A stretch of DNA of 52,658 bases, from positions 1 to 52,658 of the forward strand of contig MVQH01000022.1 in the NCBI GenBank assembly GCA_002067755.1, read 5' to 3'. Position 1 is the first letter of the stretch. Each line of letters starts with the position of its first letter. A model generated the notes under the pieces. It was given only the letters and a program-made list of their open reading frames with translations. It did not search any database and was not told the DNA's origin. The DNA comes from Methanosaeta sp. PtaB.Bin018 (lineage in GTDB: Archaea > Halobacteriota > Methanosarcinia > Methanotrichales > Methanotrichaceae). A program made the position numbers and the translations under genes. Below are positions 8,361 to 17,371 of the stretch, in pieces.

Positions 8361-10011
8361 TTTGACTCCGTTCCTTATAGTATATTTCAAAATTACGACT
8401 ATCGTAAACTTTCACGAATAAATTATTTATTTTATTTATATTTTGAAAAATAGGATCGTATCCTAGATAATATATCAGTCCTGTATGATCCCGTACCGAA
8501 TGAAGTATATAATCAAAGTTTTTATCTAAGTAAAATTTTGCAAGTGGGGGGTACCAAAGAGTAGCAGAACTTCGCTTAAAAGCGTTATATGGATCTTGAT
8601 AATATATTATACTTTTAGCACTTTGTGAAAAATAATAAATTTTTTCTTCTGTTTTGTCTGCAAAAAATTTTGTACCTACCAGTTCTGAAATAGGTATTAC
8701 GCTTGTTTTTGTTCCTCCACCACTATACGCAATTGGATGAATTAAAATAAAAATAACAATTAAAATAAAAAATGGTTTAATATAATTTTTAGGTAAACAA
8801 CTTGCAAAATATGCTGTGCCAATATTAATGAAATACGCTGTACGACCGATGTTAACATCACCTCCATAAGGAATTAAAAATAGAAGCAAGCACGCCATGA
8901 AATAGCTAATCATTAAAGTATTAGATTTATATCTTTTATTTAGAATTAAGGCAGATATCACTAAAAGAGAAATGAGTATACATATTATCAACGGTGAAAG
9001 GTTCGCAAAAATTCCGATTATTCTTTCAGGAGATTGCGACCGTTCTATTTCTCCTACAGTTAACCGATTAGTCAAAATATCAAAGTTTTCAAATGATTCA
9101 AGTATAAAGATGATCGCGTTATTATAAAACCTATATCCCACGTAAATGAGATAGCAAAAAAATAGCGCTATCGATAAAAGTGATAAATTTAGATTTATCT
9201 TTCTAAGAAAGAAATTTATTATATTATAAATAACTGAATATATAATTATTACAAACGGCGCTAATAAATGTGTTATAATAATGCTTAGCAGCACGCAAAT
9301 ATAGAGAAGTGAATAGCGCATATAAGGCTTCTTTGAATTGAGATACACCAAAAATAAAAAAGTTGGAAGTAAGGCATAAGTGAGAAGTTCTGGAACAGAA
9401 AAGAGATGCCAATAACATAGTGGCACAAAAAGAGTTGCCGCAATAAGTGCTCTATTCGATTTTTCGGAAAGATTATAGTAAAAAGCATAGATTATGAACG
9501 TGGTTATAAGTATTATAAAAGCCGGAGAGAACTTTATAAAAGTCAAAATAGGTAATTCAGTTAGTTCAATAAATATTGTAACAAACAAAGGGAAACCTTG
9601 GTAAGCGATATAGGGAAACCCTAGCCAAGGTATTTCATAGGAACATGAGAGGTATGTGCCATCAACAATTTGTTCGGAAATACCTGATACCTGATAAGAA
9701 ACGGGATGTCTACCAGAGGGCTCTATTAGTGGATAAGTCATAAATAGAATTAAAATAAGCAGAACTAAACCGCAATAAAATAAAGTCAAATTGTTAATAA
9801 AATAAGTCTTTATTATGCCTAGTGATACTAAAATTAAAGCTAGCCAAAAATATATCGGCAGTCTGCCGGAAGAGCCCAAAAAATCTTCTGGAATTAAGTA
9901 ATTTATGCTGGTGATGGCTATTGTAAATAGCCATAATATAAACGATAAAGAATAAAATATTAATATAATTTTACAATTCTTATTTAATATATTCTTTACC
10001 CCCTTCCCCAC
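8329..10011 (-). CDS. Large multi-pass membrane protein, possible GT-C glycosyltransferase or polymerase
   Basis: A 560-residue protein with roughly 12-14 hydrophobic segments and a soluble C-terminal tail of about 110 residues rich in Tyr and Lys. A long loop after the second or third segment (PSGRHPVSYQVSGISEQIVDG) resembles the first extracytoplasmic loop of GT-C enzymes that use lipid-phosphate sugars, but I cannot point to a definite catalytic Asp. The start appears to be a GTG at 10009-10011, sharing one base with the stop of the upstream GT2 gene. It could equally be an O-antigen-polymerase-like protein. Confidence 0.6.
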   Translation of the reverse strand: MGKGVKNILNKNCKIILIFYSLSFILWLFTIAITSINYLIPEDFLGSSGRLPIYFWLALILVSLGIIKTYFINNLTLFYCGLVLLILILFMTYPLIEPSGRHPVSYQVSGISEQIVDGTYLSCSYEIPWLGFPYIAYQGFPLFVTIFIELTELPILTFIKFSPAFIILITTFIIYAFYYNLSEKSNRALIAATLFVPLCYWHLFSVPELLTYALLPTFLFLVYLNSKKPYMRYSLLYICVLLSIIITHLLAPFVIIIYSVIYNIINFFLRKINLNLSLLSIALFFCYLIYVGYRFYNNAIIFILESFENFDILTNRLTVGEIERSQSPERIIGIFANLSPLIICILISLLVISALILNKRYKSNTLMISYFMACLLLFLIPYGGDVNIGRTAYFINIGTAYFASCLPKNYIKPFFILIVIFILIHPIAYSGGGTKTSVIPISELVGTKFFADKTEEKIYYFSQSAKSIIYYQDPYNAFKRSSATLWYPPLAKFYLDKNFDYILHSVRDHTGLIYYLGYDPIFQNINKINNLFVKVYDSRNFEIYYKERSQNETNTYNNGR

Positions 10012-10967
10012 TAGATTTTATAGGCATGTCCTTCTAAGAATCCTTTTGCTTCTGCTCTGATCATTTTTTTAAAGCTTTTATCCGGATTAAAGTATGAAGC
10101 ACATAAAGAAAACACCAAAAGGAAGAATTCTCCAAAAAATATAAATAGCATATAGATATCTTTTTCCATTATATACTTAGTTGTGATAGCTTTTATAGAT
10201 TTTCCGCCATTATGAGCGTCCTTTAAAATATCTTCATATTTTTGTCGATGATTATGGTAGATTATGGCATTTGGATCGTACACCATTTTATAATTATGTT
10301 TTAATATCCGATAGAAAATATCTGGATCTTCGCCTCCGACAAAAGTTGTTCCACGACCTAAATTTTCGTCGAAATATCCAATATCATCAAAAATTTTTCT
10401 CCTGAATGAATAAAAACCGTAACCTACAGCCCAGGGAACCGGGGTATTTTCAAAGAGACGTTTACTTCCTATTAGTGTAACCGTTTTTAGGAGTTTTAAA
10501 ATGCTGATATCTTTTTTTGTGAAAATTCGTTTCACTTCGCCTCTATCAAAACTCATGCATTTTTCGTATAATTCGCTTATTTCGTCATTTCTGTAAGTAA
10601 GCATGCGCCCTGTACAACCCATCACATCGGTATCTTTATAATTTTCAATTAATTTTTTAATCCATTTTTTATCGACGATAAAGTCATCATCAGCAAATAC
10701 AAGTATCTCCCCAGAAGATTTCCTTATACCCGTGTTACGAGCTAAAGAAACTCCTCTTCTAGTTTCAAAATAATACCTACCTCCCACCTTTTCTATGAAC
10801 TTCTTGTTCATTTCTCTAATAGATAGGTCCTCACTGCCGTCTATTACTAGAAGTTCCTTATATGGATAACAAGAATACGACTGGATTATGGTTTCTACGC
10901 ATGCTTTGAGATTATTATGCCTATCCTTTGTTGGAATAATTATCGAGACTTCCACTTTTCCACTCAT
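10011..10967 (-). CDS. Family 2 glycosyltransferase
   Basis: A 318-residue GT2 with a GT-A fold: EVSIIIPTKDRHNNLKACVETI at the N-terminus, RRGVSLARNTGIRKSSGE, then the metal-binding FADDDF (about residues 91-96), and GGEDPDIFYRIL acting as the acceptor-side ED motif. A hydrophobic segment near residues 275-297 (LFIFFGEFFLLVFSLCASYF) anchors it to the membrane. It probably adds one sugar to a lipid-linked glycan; donor and acceptor are unknown. Six bp separate it from the DUF362 gene upstream. Confidence 0.88.
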   Translation of the reverse strand: MSGKVEVSIIIPTKDRHNNLKACVETIIQSYSCYPYKELLVIDGSEDLSIREMNKKFIEKVGGRYYFETRRGVSLARNTGIRKSSGEILVFADDDFIVDKKWIKKLIENYKDTDVMGCTGRMLTYRNDEISELYEKCMSFDRGEVKRIFTKKDISILKLLKTVTLIGSKRLFENTPVPWAVGYGFYSFRRKIFDDIGYFDENLGRGTTFVGGEDPDIFYRILKHNYKMVYDPNAIIYHNHRQKYEDILKDAHNGGKSIKAITTKYIMEKDIYMLFIFFGEFFLLVFSLCASYFNPDKSFKKMIRAEAKGFLEGHAYKI

Positions 10968-10973
10968 GATACC

Positions 10974-12041
10974 TCACACCCGTAACAACTTTAATTTGAA
11001 TAGCAAAAGCACTCGCATAATTAATCCCTTTGCGTATCTATATGCATCTTTTCTCAAAATTAAACCAAAGTCAGAAATAAATAGGTAGCCCCTACTAAGA
11101 ACGACAAAACCTACACCCATTTGAGATATAAAACTAGAAACGCCATTGATACCTTTATTTACCTTGAATCTTATTCTGCTTATCCAGAAGGAAAATCTGT
11201 AAGATAAATATGAAGATAGTGGGACAAATTTAAATCTTTCGATTGAATCAATACTAATGTCAGAATCTATGTCCACATCTTTAATCGATCCTATCTTCGC
11301 TTTTTTTGCAAATTTCAGATTTGGAATATGATTTGGATCGAATCCCATAATCTTTGCAGCAACAGCGTCTGAGGATACCGGATTTTTTCCACATATGATT
11401 AGACCGAGTTCCTTTTTGTCGCCATCCGATGGCCCGAACCCCTCCATTCCAACAATTCCATCAATTATGCATAAAGATGGCGTATAAAATTCACTCAAAT
11501 CTGCCAGCACTTCGTTCATGAAGGCATGATACCTTGCCTTCGATTTTCGTGGCAAAAATCCAAACAAATTTTTCATATTGCAGGTTATCTTCTGTTGTGC
11601 ATGCGTTTTAAGCTTCGCTATTGATACAATTTTTGTTGCTTTTAGAAGGGTTTCGGGTACTTCTAGAGTCTCAAAGAAATACCCATCCAGAATTACTTCA
11701 TATCTTTTGTCCTTGCTCAAGTTGACAAGTTCTACTCCAAAGGATTCCGCCAATTCTTTATATCCCATCCTTTGGAATTCCTGATCAGCACTTGCCACAG
11801 CATGATCGCTTTCAACAATCGCAATACGAGGATTTGCATTCTCTTGAATTAGTTTTATAAATGCCCCAACAATCTTGGGATCAGTCGTACCTCCCTCCCA
11901 CGAAGGTCTGAAATCGCAAAGGTTTGGCTTTATAATAATGAAATCTTCATCAACGACGCTGAAACCGCCTAGAATCTCGATTGCTTCTTTCAGATCCTCA
12001 TAGATTTCTTCGACCTTTCTAACGACTACTTTCTCTGTCAT
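10974..12041 (-). CDS. DUF362 domain protein
   Basis: The segments IIIKPNLCDF, WEGGTTDPKIVGAFIKLI, AIVESDHAV, IVSIAKLKTHAQQKITCNMKNLFGFLPRKSKARYHAF and SSDAVAAKIMGFDP are characteristic of DUF362, a family of unknown function often found with ferredoxin domains; none is present here. A short hydrophobic patch lies near the C-terminus. I prefer the ATG at 12041, one base after the upstream stop; a GTG at 12050 would overlap that gene by 8 nt. Neighbouring glycosyltransferases and a sugar oxidoreductase suggest a role in glycan making, by inference only. Confidence 0.8.
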   Translation of the reverse strand: MTEKVVVRKVEEIYEDLKEAIEILGGFSVVDEDFIIIKPNLCDFRPSWEGGTTDPKIVGAFIKLIQENANPRIAIVESDHAVASADQEFQRMGYKELAESFGVELVNLSKDKRYEVILDGYFFETLEVPETLLKATKIVSIAKLKTHAQQKITCNMKNLFGFLPRKSKARYHAFMNEVLADLSEFYTPSLCIIDGIVGMEGFGPSDGDKKELGLIICGKNPVSSDAVAAKIMGFDPNHIPNLKFAKKAKIGSIKDVDIDSDISIDSIERFKFVPLSSYLSYRFSFWISRIRFKVNKGINGVSSFISQMGVGFVVLSRGYLFISDFGLILRKDAYRYAKGLIMRVLLLFKLKLLRV

Positions 12042-12042
12042 C

Positions 12043-13050
12043 TTAACCACTTAAAGACACAGGTATACCAAGCTCACTCGATTCATAGGCCTTCTCGACG
12101 ACCTTTACGGAGTTTATTATCTCATTACCAGTCGTTATTGCCTTCTTGTTCTGCGATATGCATTCGTAGAAATGTCTCAGCTCTTCCTGGTAGGGCGATA
12201 AGGATTTATCAACTTTTATTCTTATTGGTGCTTGGCCTACCAGATCCTTTCTATAATAAATAATCTCATTTTTATTTGCAAAAGTAGTTGCATATCCATC
12301 AAGGCCTATAATAGTCGCCGTGTTTACACTAAGTTTATTCCACCCTACATAAACGGCACAGTTCGCATTACTCTTATACTGCAAATATACAGAAGCGGTA
12401 TCATCAATTGAGTTGTTTGTAAGCGTGGATATCTGTGCAACTACGCTTTTTGCCTCTCCATAGAACCAATTCATTAGATCTATGTGATGGGTGCCCATCT
12501 CGAATAGAGCTCCACCGCCTTCTTTATTTTTATATTGAAACTTAGTTACGCTGGGCCACATAAAAGCATTTGCAAAGAGTGTAGAGTGCCCTCCAACTAT
12601 AGTTCCGAAGAAACCCTTATCGATTAGCTCTTTCATTTTCCTGAATTGAGGGATAAATCTGAAGTTAAACCCTACCATAAGTTTGATATCGTTTCTATGA
12701 CATATGTTTACCATTTCCTCTGCTTCGTCGGTATTTGTTGCAAAAGGCTTTTCGCAAAAAACATGCTTTCCGGCCTCTGCCGCATCTAGCACCATTTGGT
12801 GATGGAACTTGGGTGGGGTCAAAATTACTACTGCATCCACGTCTTTATCTGATAATACTTTCTTGTAATCTTTTTCGGGAATGCCGTCGATATTCAGCTT
12901 TCTTTTTATAGCATTTATTCGCGCTTCACTGATATCTACCAGATATTTTAGCTCAAATTCTGGCATCCGCTGTATGTTCGGCAAATGAAAAATCTCGGCG
13001 ACAGCTCCGCATCCAATAACAGCAAGTTTAATACGTCGAATAAATATCAC
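12043..13050 (-). CDS. Gfo/Idh/MocA-family NAD(P)-dependent sugar oxidoreductase
   Basis: The Rossmann fold shows IKLAVIGCGAVAEIFHLPN at the N-terminus; AVVILTPPKFHHQMVLDAAEAGKHVFCEKP carries the conserved EKP motif, and GGGALFEMGTHHIDLMNWF includes the GxHxxD pattern near residue 180. Such enzymes oxidise or reduce sugars, often UDP- or free sugars, in glycan pathways. The formal start is GTG at 13050, but GGTGA at 13046-13050 would be an ideal ribosome site for an ATT at 13038, giving the family-like N-terminus (M)RRIKLAVIGCG. The stop lies one base before the DUF362 ATG. Confidence 0.88.
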   Translation of the reverse strand: MIFIRRIKLAVIGCGAVAEIFHLPNIQRMPEFELKYLVDISEARINAIKRKLNIDGIPEKDYKKVLSDKDVDAVVILTPPKFHHQMVLDAAEAGKHVFCEKPFATNTDEAEEMVNICHRNDIKLMVGFNFRFIPQFRKMKELIDKGFFGTIVGGHSTLFANAFMWPSVTKFQYKNKEGGGALFEMGTHHIDLMNWFYGEAKSVVAQISTLTNNSIDDTASVYLQYKSNANCAVYVGWNKLSVNTATIIGLDGYATTFANKNEIIYYRKDLVGQAPIRIKVDKSLSPYQEELRHFYECISQNKKAITTGNEIINSVKVVEKAYESSELGIPVSLSG

Positions 13051-13092
13051 CTTGTTATACAGGTTAATGCGAGTTTGAAATTTTGAAAATAG

Positions 13093-13992
13093 TCATTTTA
13101 TCTTCCCAGATATATATCCAAGCCCTACAGTTAAGATTACAGTTGATAATAGAAAAGTATCTCTTATATTTATCATCATGTTTTTAAAGTAGAGGATATC
13201 ATCTATCCGCATTGGAATAGCTATCTTGAGCAGATAGCCAAGATAAGAATTCTCCGTTGATAGCTTACTCTTATTGTACATCCTCTCGATATTTGCCTTA
13301 GACTGCCCTTCGTAGTACGCCCGTTTTATCAGATACCTGAATGACTGCCTGTACCTGTGATTCTTATGATGTACAACTGCTAGGGGATCATAGACGATCT
13401 TACAGTTTGGAAAGGCGCTCAGTGCCCTCATACAAAATTCTGTCTCTTCAGCTGTCACCAGCTTCCGCCCGATCCTGCCCAATTTAGTGTCAAACAACCC
13501 GACCTTATCAAACACATCCCTTCTGAAGGACATGTTGCAGCCGTGCACATTCCTCACCGAACATCTCTCTTCAGGATAGCCTTTGTAGGTGAAACCTCCT
13601 ATCCAGTAGAGTTCCTCCGGATAGCTTGGCCTCTCTTTTGGCAAGATCTTGCCACCGACTCCAATAACCATCTCATCTTCGTAATTTTTGACTAGGTTAG
13701 AAAGATAATCTCTATCAGCAATTGCATCGTCATCAATGAATACGAGAATATCTCCCTTTGCATGCGAAATTCCTGTATTGCGGGCCTCGGATAAACCAGG
13801 CCGCTCATTGATTAAGATCTTCACGGACGGAGGAACTGAGCTTCTCAGCGCCTGGAATAATCTGTCGTTCCTGTCCATCACGAGGAGTATCTCTTTGCTC
13901 TCGTAACTCAGTTCCACCAGGGAGTTTATACATGCGACCGTATCAGGCAGAAGGTCCAAGCTATAGGTGCAGACTATTACCGAGACCTTCAT
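13093..13992 (-). CDS. Family 2 glycosyltransferase (membrane-anchored)
   Basis: A 299-residue GT2: VSVIVCTYSLDLLPDTVACINSL, ERPGLSEARNTGISHAKGD, the metal-binding IDDDA (about residue 92), a WIGGF segment, and VTAEETEFCMRAL as the acceptor-side motif. The C-terminal hydrophobic stretch LLSTVILTVGLGYISG anchors it in the membrane. Similar to archaeal Agl-type glycosyltransferases of N-glycan assembly. Its ATG overlaps the upstream gene's TGA (ATGA), so the two are translationally coupled. Confidence 0.88.
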   Translation of the reverse strand: MKVSVIVCTYSLDLLPDTVACINSLVELSYESKEILLVMDRNDRLFQALRSSVPPSVKILINERPGLSEARNTGISHAKGDILVFIDDDAIADRDYLSNLVKNYEDEMVIGVGGKILPKERPSYPEELYWIGGFTYKGYPEERCSVRNVHGCNMSFRRDVFDKVGLFDTKLGRIGRKLVTAEETEFCMRALSAFPNCKIVYDPLAVVHHKNHRYRQSFRYLIKRAYYEGQSKANIERMYNKSKLSTENSYLGYLLKIAIPMRIDDILYFKNMMINIRDTFLLSTVILTVGLGYISGKIK

Positions 13993-15182
13993 TTACATAC
14001 CTTCTCACTCAGTATCCTCATCAGAATCTTCTTTCCATCTCCGAGTGTCTTCAGGTTGCTTGTCCCGTATATCCTCCTTCTTTCATAGGACGGCACCTCA
14101 CATACCTTCAACCCCATCTTCTTCATCATTATTGACTGCTCGGTTTCCACATCAAATCCGTCGGACGTGCATTTCAGCTTGTCCAGAGCACTCTTCTTGA
14201 ACCCTCTATATCCGTAGCAGAGATCTGTATAGTCTGTATCGTAGAGAATGTTCACCAGAGTTACAAAGCAGAGGTTCCCGAAGCGCCTCAGCAGAGAAAG
14301 GTCATCTGAGCCGCCCAGTATCCTGGAGCCCTTGACAGCATCGTACCCATCCATGAGGGGCTTCACAAACTGGGGAATCTCCTGAGGATCCATGGAGCCA
14401 TCTGCATCTATCATTATTACTATGTCCCCGGTAGCGTACTCGAATCCCTTCTTGAGTGCCTTGCCTTTACCTTTAGGCTCCTCTATGAAGATTTTGGCTT
14501 CCGGCCTTATCTTTTTAATGACTTCTACAGTTTTGTCCTTAGAACTATCCACAACCACCACCTCATCCACTATTTGCGGAATCTTAGAGAATACATGGGG
14601 AATGTTATTAGCCTCATTCATTGTTGGAACTACCAGGCTCACTTTGTGTTGACCCTTATCTAGAGCTGAGATATTTGCTAGACGAGCTTTTTCGGGACGT
14701 GGGATGAATAATATTTTTGCTATAATCAAAAGTATTACGAGGCCTATGAGTTCTGGCACGTAGACATGGGGATTATGCTGCAATGCGTTGATGTTATCGT
14801 TGGCCCAATTACTAAGATCCATTTTCTCAAAGCTCAGTCCGAACATGGGCCAGAAAAGGGTATGAGGCTGTTTCCACATGCTGTCTAGCATGAGATGAAC
14901 TGCTGCGGCTACAGGCAGAATGGGCGCCCATTTATGCCCTTTGCTGTACATGTAGGTCGTAATGATTACAAGCATGACTAAGAAGAGAAGTGTATGTGCA
15001 AATATCCTATTATTATAAAAATAATCATAAAATATAATTTGGCCGATCGGCTTATCGATTATATCTGGAATAACAGCGCCTACTACAGTAACAGCCAATA
15101 TCCTATGGCTGAACTTCATTTTTAAAACTACACAAAGTAGATAGATAATTCCAATCGTTATTCCAAGATGGCCAAACAACAA
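13989..15182 (-). CDS. YdjM/DUF457 membrane domain fused to a DPM-synthase-like glycosyltransferase
   Basis: Residues 1 to about 150 are a membrane domain of the YdjM (DUF457) family: FGHLGITIGIIYLL, VVGAVIPDIIDKPIG, NRIFAHTLLFL, PVAAAVHLMLDSMWK and a C-terminal hydrophobic helix; the Asp/His residues suggest a metal site. From about 180 a GT2 domain follows: VSLVVPTMNEANNIPHVF, VVVDSSKDKTVEV, GKGKALKKGF, IMIDADGSMDPQEIP, GSRILGG, LCYGYRGFKKSAL. I chose TTG 15182 because GGGTGAT precedes it and a decayed relative at 21787 starts at the same place (MLFFAHLG); an ATG at 15212 lacks a ribosome site. The fusion may couple lipid-linked donor synthesis with a membrane step. Confidence 0.85.
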   Translation of the reverse strand: MLFGHLGITIGIIYLLCVVLKMKFSHRILAVTVVGAVIPDIIDKPIGQIIFYDYFYNNRIFAHTLLFLVMLVIITTYMYSKGHKWAPILPVAAAVHLMLDSMWKQPHTLFWPMFGLSFEKMDLSNWANDNINALQHNPHVYVPELIGLVILLIIAKILFIPRPEKARLANISALDKGQHKVSLVVPTMNEANNIPHVFSKIPQIVDEVVVVDSSKDKTVEVIKKIRPEAKIFIEEPKGKGKALKKGFEYATGDIVIMIDADGSMDPQEIPQFVKPLMDGYDAVKGSRILGGSDDLSLLRRFGNLCFVTLVNILYDTDYTDLCYGYRGFKKSALDKLKCTSDGFDVETEQSIMMKKMGLKVCEVPSYERRRIYGTSNLKTLGDGKKILMRILSEKVCK

Positions 15183-15250
15183 CGTAAAATCACCCTCTTC
15201 ATAATAAAACATTAATCAAAATAGCAACAGGCTGAATAGATCATTTAGCT

Positions 15251-16042
15251 TCACGCTCTTAGCTGCCCGCCGTGATAAAATACCCGCAACAGCTCAAGCC
15301 CGATCCCGATTCCCACCGCCGCCAGCAATGTTCCAGGCATTGTAAAATAGTACAGCGGACGGCGCAGCTCCATATCCTGCAGCAGAATCAGCAGCACCTT
15401 GATCCCGTGGCTCACCGGATGCTCTGTTGAGCCCCTCTTTACGTCGTAGCGGCAGTGAATCCCCACCTCCTCGACCTTAAGGTGGTTGTCCTTGGCATGC
15501 AGCAGGATCTCCGAGCCTGCAGACATGCCCTCGTCGTCGATCCTGATGCAGTCAATTGCCCTCCAGCCGTAGGCCCGAAATCCGCTCTGGCTGTCGGTCA
15601 CATTGATCCCGCCAACCAGATATGTGGCGATATCGAGCACCTTCATGCCGACCTTGCGGTATGCGGGGATATCCCTTCCGTTCCCATTGCAAAACCGCGA
15701 GCCAATTACCAGGTCCGCGCCCCTGCCCAGCGGTTCTAGCAACTTTGGTATCTCTTCGGGGTCGTGCTGCCCGTCCGAGTCGATGATCACCATTTCCGTT
15801 GCGCCCAAACTCCTAGCAGTCTCAAAGCAGGTTTGCAAAGCTGCGCCATATCCTCTGTTCTTCAGATGTCGGACGACGTGAGCGCCCTCGAACGCGGCAA
15901 TCTCAGCCGTCCGGTCGGAACTACCATCGTCTACCACTACGACGCAGTCGACGTGCTTCTTGCAGCCACGAACCATCCTGGCAATCGAGTGCTCCTCATT
16001 GTAGGCTGGCATGGCTACGATGGTTAAACCCAAAATCTCCAC
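15251..16042 (-). CDS. Family 2 glycosyltransferase, dolichyl-phosphate-sugar synthase-like
   Basis: The sequence LTIVAMPAYNEEHSIARMV, VVVDDGSSDRTAEIA, LKNRGYGAALQTCF, MVIIDSDGQHDPEEIPKLL, and DSQSGFRAYGWRAID is typical of DPM1/DPG synthase-type GT2s, which charge a polyprenyl phosphate with a sugar. One hydrophobic segment closes the protein (TMPGTLLAAVGIGIGLELL). An upstream frame to 16090 adds unlikely residues; GTG at 16042 or TTG at 16033 (GGAG a few bases upstream) is more plausible. Base composition is GC-richer than the locus to its left. Confidence 0.87.
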   Translation of the reverse strand: MEILGLTIVAMPAYNEEHSIARMVRGCKKHVDCVVVVDDGSSDRTAEIAAFEGAHVVRHLKNRGYGAALQTCFETARSLGATEMVIIDSDGQHDPEEIPKLLEPLGRGADLVIGSRFCNGNGRDIPAYRKVGMKVLDIATYLVGGINVTDSQSGFRAYGWRAIDCIRIDDEGMSAGSEILLHAKDNHLKVEEVGIHCRYDVKRGSTEHPVSHGIKVLLILLQDMELRRPLYYFTMPGTLLAAVGIGIGLELLRVFYHGGQLRA

Positions 16043-16129
16043 TCCTCTCTGCCTTTTTGTGCAATTGCGATGATTGACATTAAACCACAAAGCGGTTTCA
16101 AAAATTCTCTGTCGAAAAATTCACAATTC

Positions 16130-16312
16130 ACAGCGCCGCGCCCCTTCCTCAGGCACAGCACCTTTGGCCCCCGTCATGGCCGACACATCCGCAAGTGCAG
16201 TCCGAGCTGCCGTCGTCCATCAGATCGACGTGTTGCTTCGTGCGAAGCACCACACTGCCGATTGAGACCTCCTCATTGAAGGCTGGCAAGATGGCAACGA
16301 TTCCACTCAAGA
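16130..16312 (-). pseudogene. Decayed 5' fragment of a GT2 glycosyltransferase (copy 1)
   Basis: Translating the minus strand gives GIVAILPAFNEEVSIGSVVL, RTKQHVDL and MDDGSSD, the first ~50 residues of a GT2 enzyme; a few residues before the DDGSSD motif are deleted and frames shift after it. The remainder of the gene is absent. A second fragment with the same ends lies at 17372-17580, and the two flank the toxin-antitoxin pair in direct orientation. Confidence 0.75.
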
Positions 16313-16531
16313 CTCCCTCCTCCCTAAAGATTGATCGAGACTTATTTTAATGATGAATATTATAGCGGTTCATGATATGATAATCTGCTGGCATTTTGGT
16401 TGCCCAATGCATTCTACAATGTTTGCCTTCTTCGCGCCCTTTGGATACCTGCGGTTTGCAAAAAAGAGGTCGTATTCCTGTGACCTATGTGCTTTTGTGG
16501 TGAAAATCGTATGCCATAGGCTTTAATCTAC

Positions 16532-17038
16532 CTAATCAAATATCTTATTCTTGTCTATTCGTGGGATTTTATCTTTGTCCTCAAGGGCCTCTATAATTCC
16601 TTCAACATCTTTTTGCAGCAGAATTCCAGACTCCCAGAATGCTCTGAGAATGGAATACAGATCGATCGTTTCAACACCGACTGCTGCTGCATATCTCAAA
16701 GCAGCCCTATCCATACTGGAGAACACGCACCCTCTCCTCTTGCAGATGCAAATGGCTTCTAGTTCACCCTTTCCAAGCTTTCTGTTCTCAAGGATCAGCA
16801 ACTGGTAATCTTTAGATTCTTCATGAGTTGGATGCAGCACATTAATTCTGTCAAAAATATCCAGAGGATACGTGTACCCAAAATCCAGGGGCGCCATCAG
16901 CTCTTCATAAATCCTTGGAGTTATAAAGACAGAATACCTGTGGAGCAGCTTACTGAGAAGCTCCAATTGGTTTATTTTGGCAAAGGCACTTGCTATATCC
17001 GTATCAAGGATAATCGACTTATCCAAGAATGATGTCAA
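16532..17038 (-). CDS. PIN-domain ribonuclease toxin (DUF3368-like)
   Basis: A 168-residue PIN-fold protein. Acidic active-site candidates are Asp in ILDTDIAS, Glu in KGELEAICI and Asp in SSMDRAALRYA, the usual three to four carboxylates that bind Mg2+/Mn2+. It likely cleaves RNA and is held in check by the UPF0175 protein encoded just upstream. The start is a TTG, at 17038 (20-nt overlap with the antitoxin gene) or 17026 (8-nt overlap); GAGGAG lies just upstream of both. Confidence 0.82.
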   Translation of the reverse strand: MTSFLDKSIILDTDIASAFAKINQLELLSKLLHRYSVFITPRIYEELMAPLDFGYTYPLDIFDRINVLHPTHEESKDYQLLILENRKLGKGELEAICICKRRGCVFSSMDRAALRYAAAVGVETIDLYSILRAFWESGILLQKDVEGIIEALEDKDKIPRIDKNKIFD

Positions 17039-17324
17039 CTCCTCGCTTTATATCTTCCTTGCTGGGAGCTGCATCCACCCTGGCAATTCCTTTGATATCC
17101 AGAATATCCTTAAATCCCTCAAAGGATGTACCTGCAATTTCTGCAGCTCTGGAAAGCGAGATTTTTTCAGATTTGTAAAGCTCGATTGCCATTTCCGTTC
17201 TTATGGCGGGCCTTACTTCAAGCAATGTCCTGAATGCTTCCTCGAACAACGCATCCTTATTCTTGTAATGGCCTGCTCGTATCAAGCCTTCCATTCCATC
17301 CTTCAGAACAGCGTCTGCAGTCAT
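17019..17324 (-). CDS. UPF0175-family antitoxin
   Basis: A 101-residue small protein matching UPF0175: ALFEEAFRTLLEVRPAIRTEMAIELYKSEKISLSRAAEIAGTSFEGF contains the helix-turn-helix-like SLSRAAEIAG. This family pairs with DUF3368/PIN toxins and binds DNA to repress its own operon. The toxin gene overlaps its 3' end, the usual antitoxin-first order. It starts at ATG 17324, close to an inverted-repeat operator candidate. Confidence 0.85.
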   Translation of the reverse strand: MTADAVLKDGMEGLIRAGHYKNKDALFEEAFRTLLEVRPAIRTEMAIELYKSEKISLSRAAEIAGTSFEGFKDILDIKGIARVDAAPSKEDIKRGVDIILG

Positions 17325-17328
17325 AATA

Positions 17329-17354
17329 AATTATCATATGTAGGTACTATAATT
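17329..17354 (-). promoter_or_regulatory. Candidate operator/promoter of the toxin-antitoxin operon
   Basis: AATTAT and ATAATT form an inverted repeat at 17329-17334 and 17349-17354, immediately upstream of the UPF0175 start. The distal arm is part of an AT-rich TATA-like stretch (minus strand TTAATTATAG). Antitoxins of such modules commonly repress from sites placed like this; this is inference. Confidence 0.4.
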
Positions 17355-17371
17355 AATCTTCTATGGATAGA

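Noticed and set aside
15455-16279. Several plus-strand open frames of 60-94 residues opposite the GT2 gene and its decayed neighbour
   Set aside because: They are antisense shadows of a well-supported GT2 frame; none has a ribosome site or domain.
16349-16390. Possible box C/D guide RNA (ATGATGA then later CTG)
   Set aside because: No CTGA box D at a suitable distance and no C'/D' pair.
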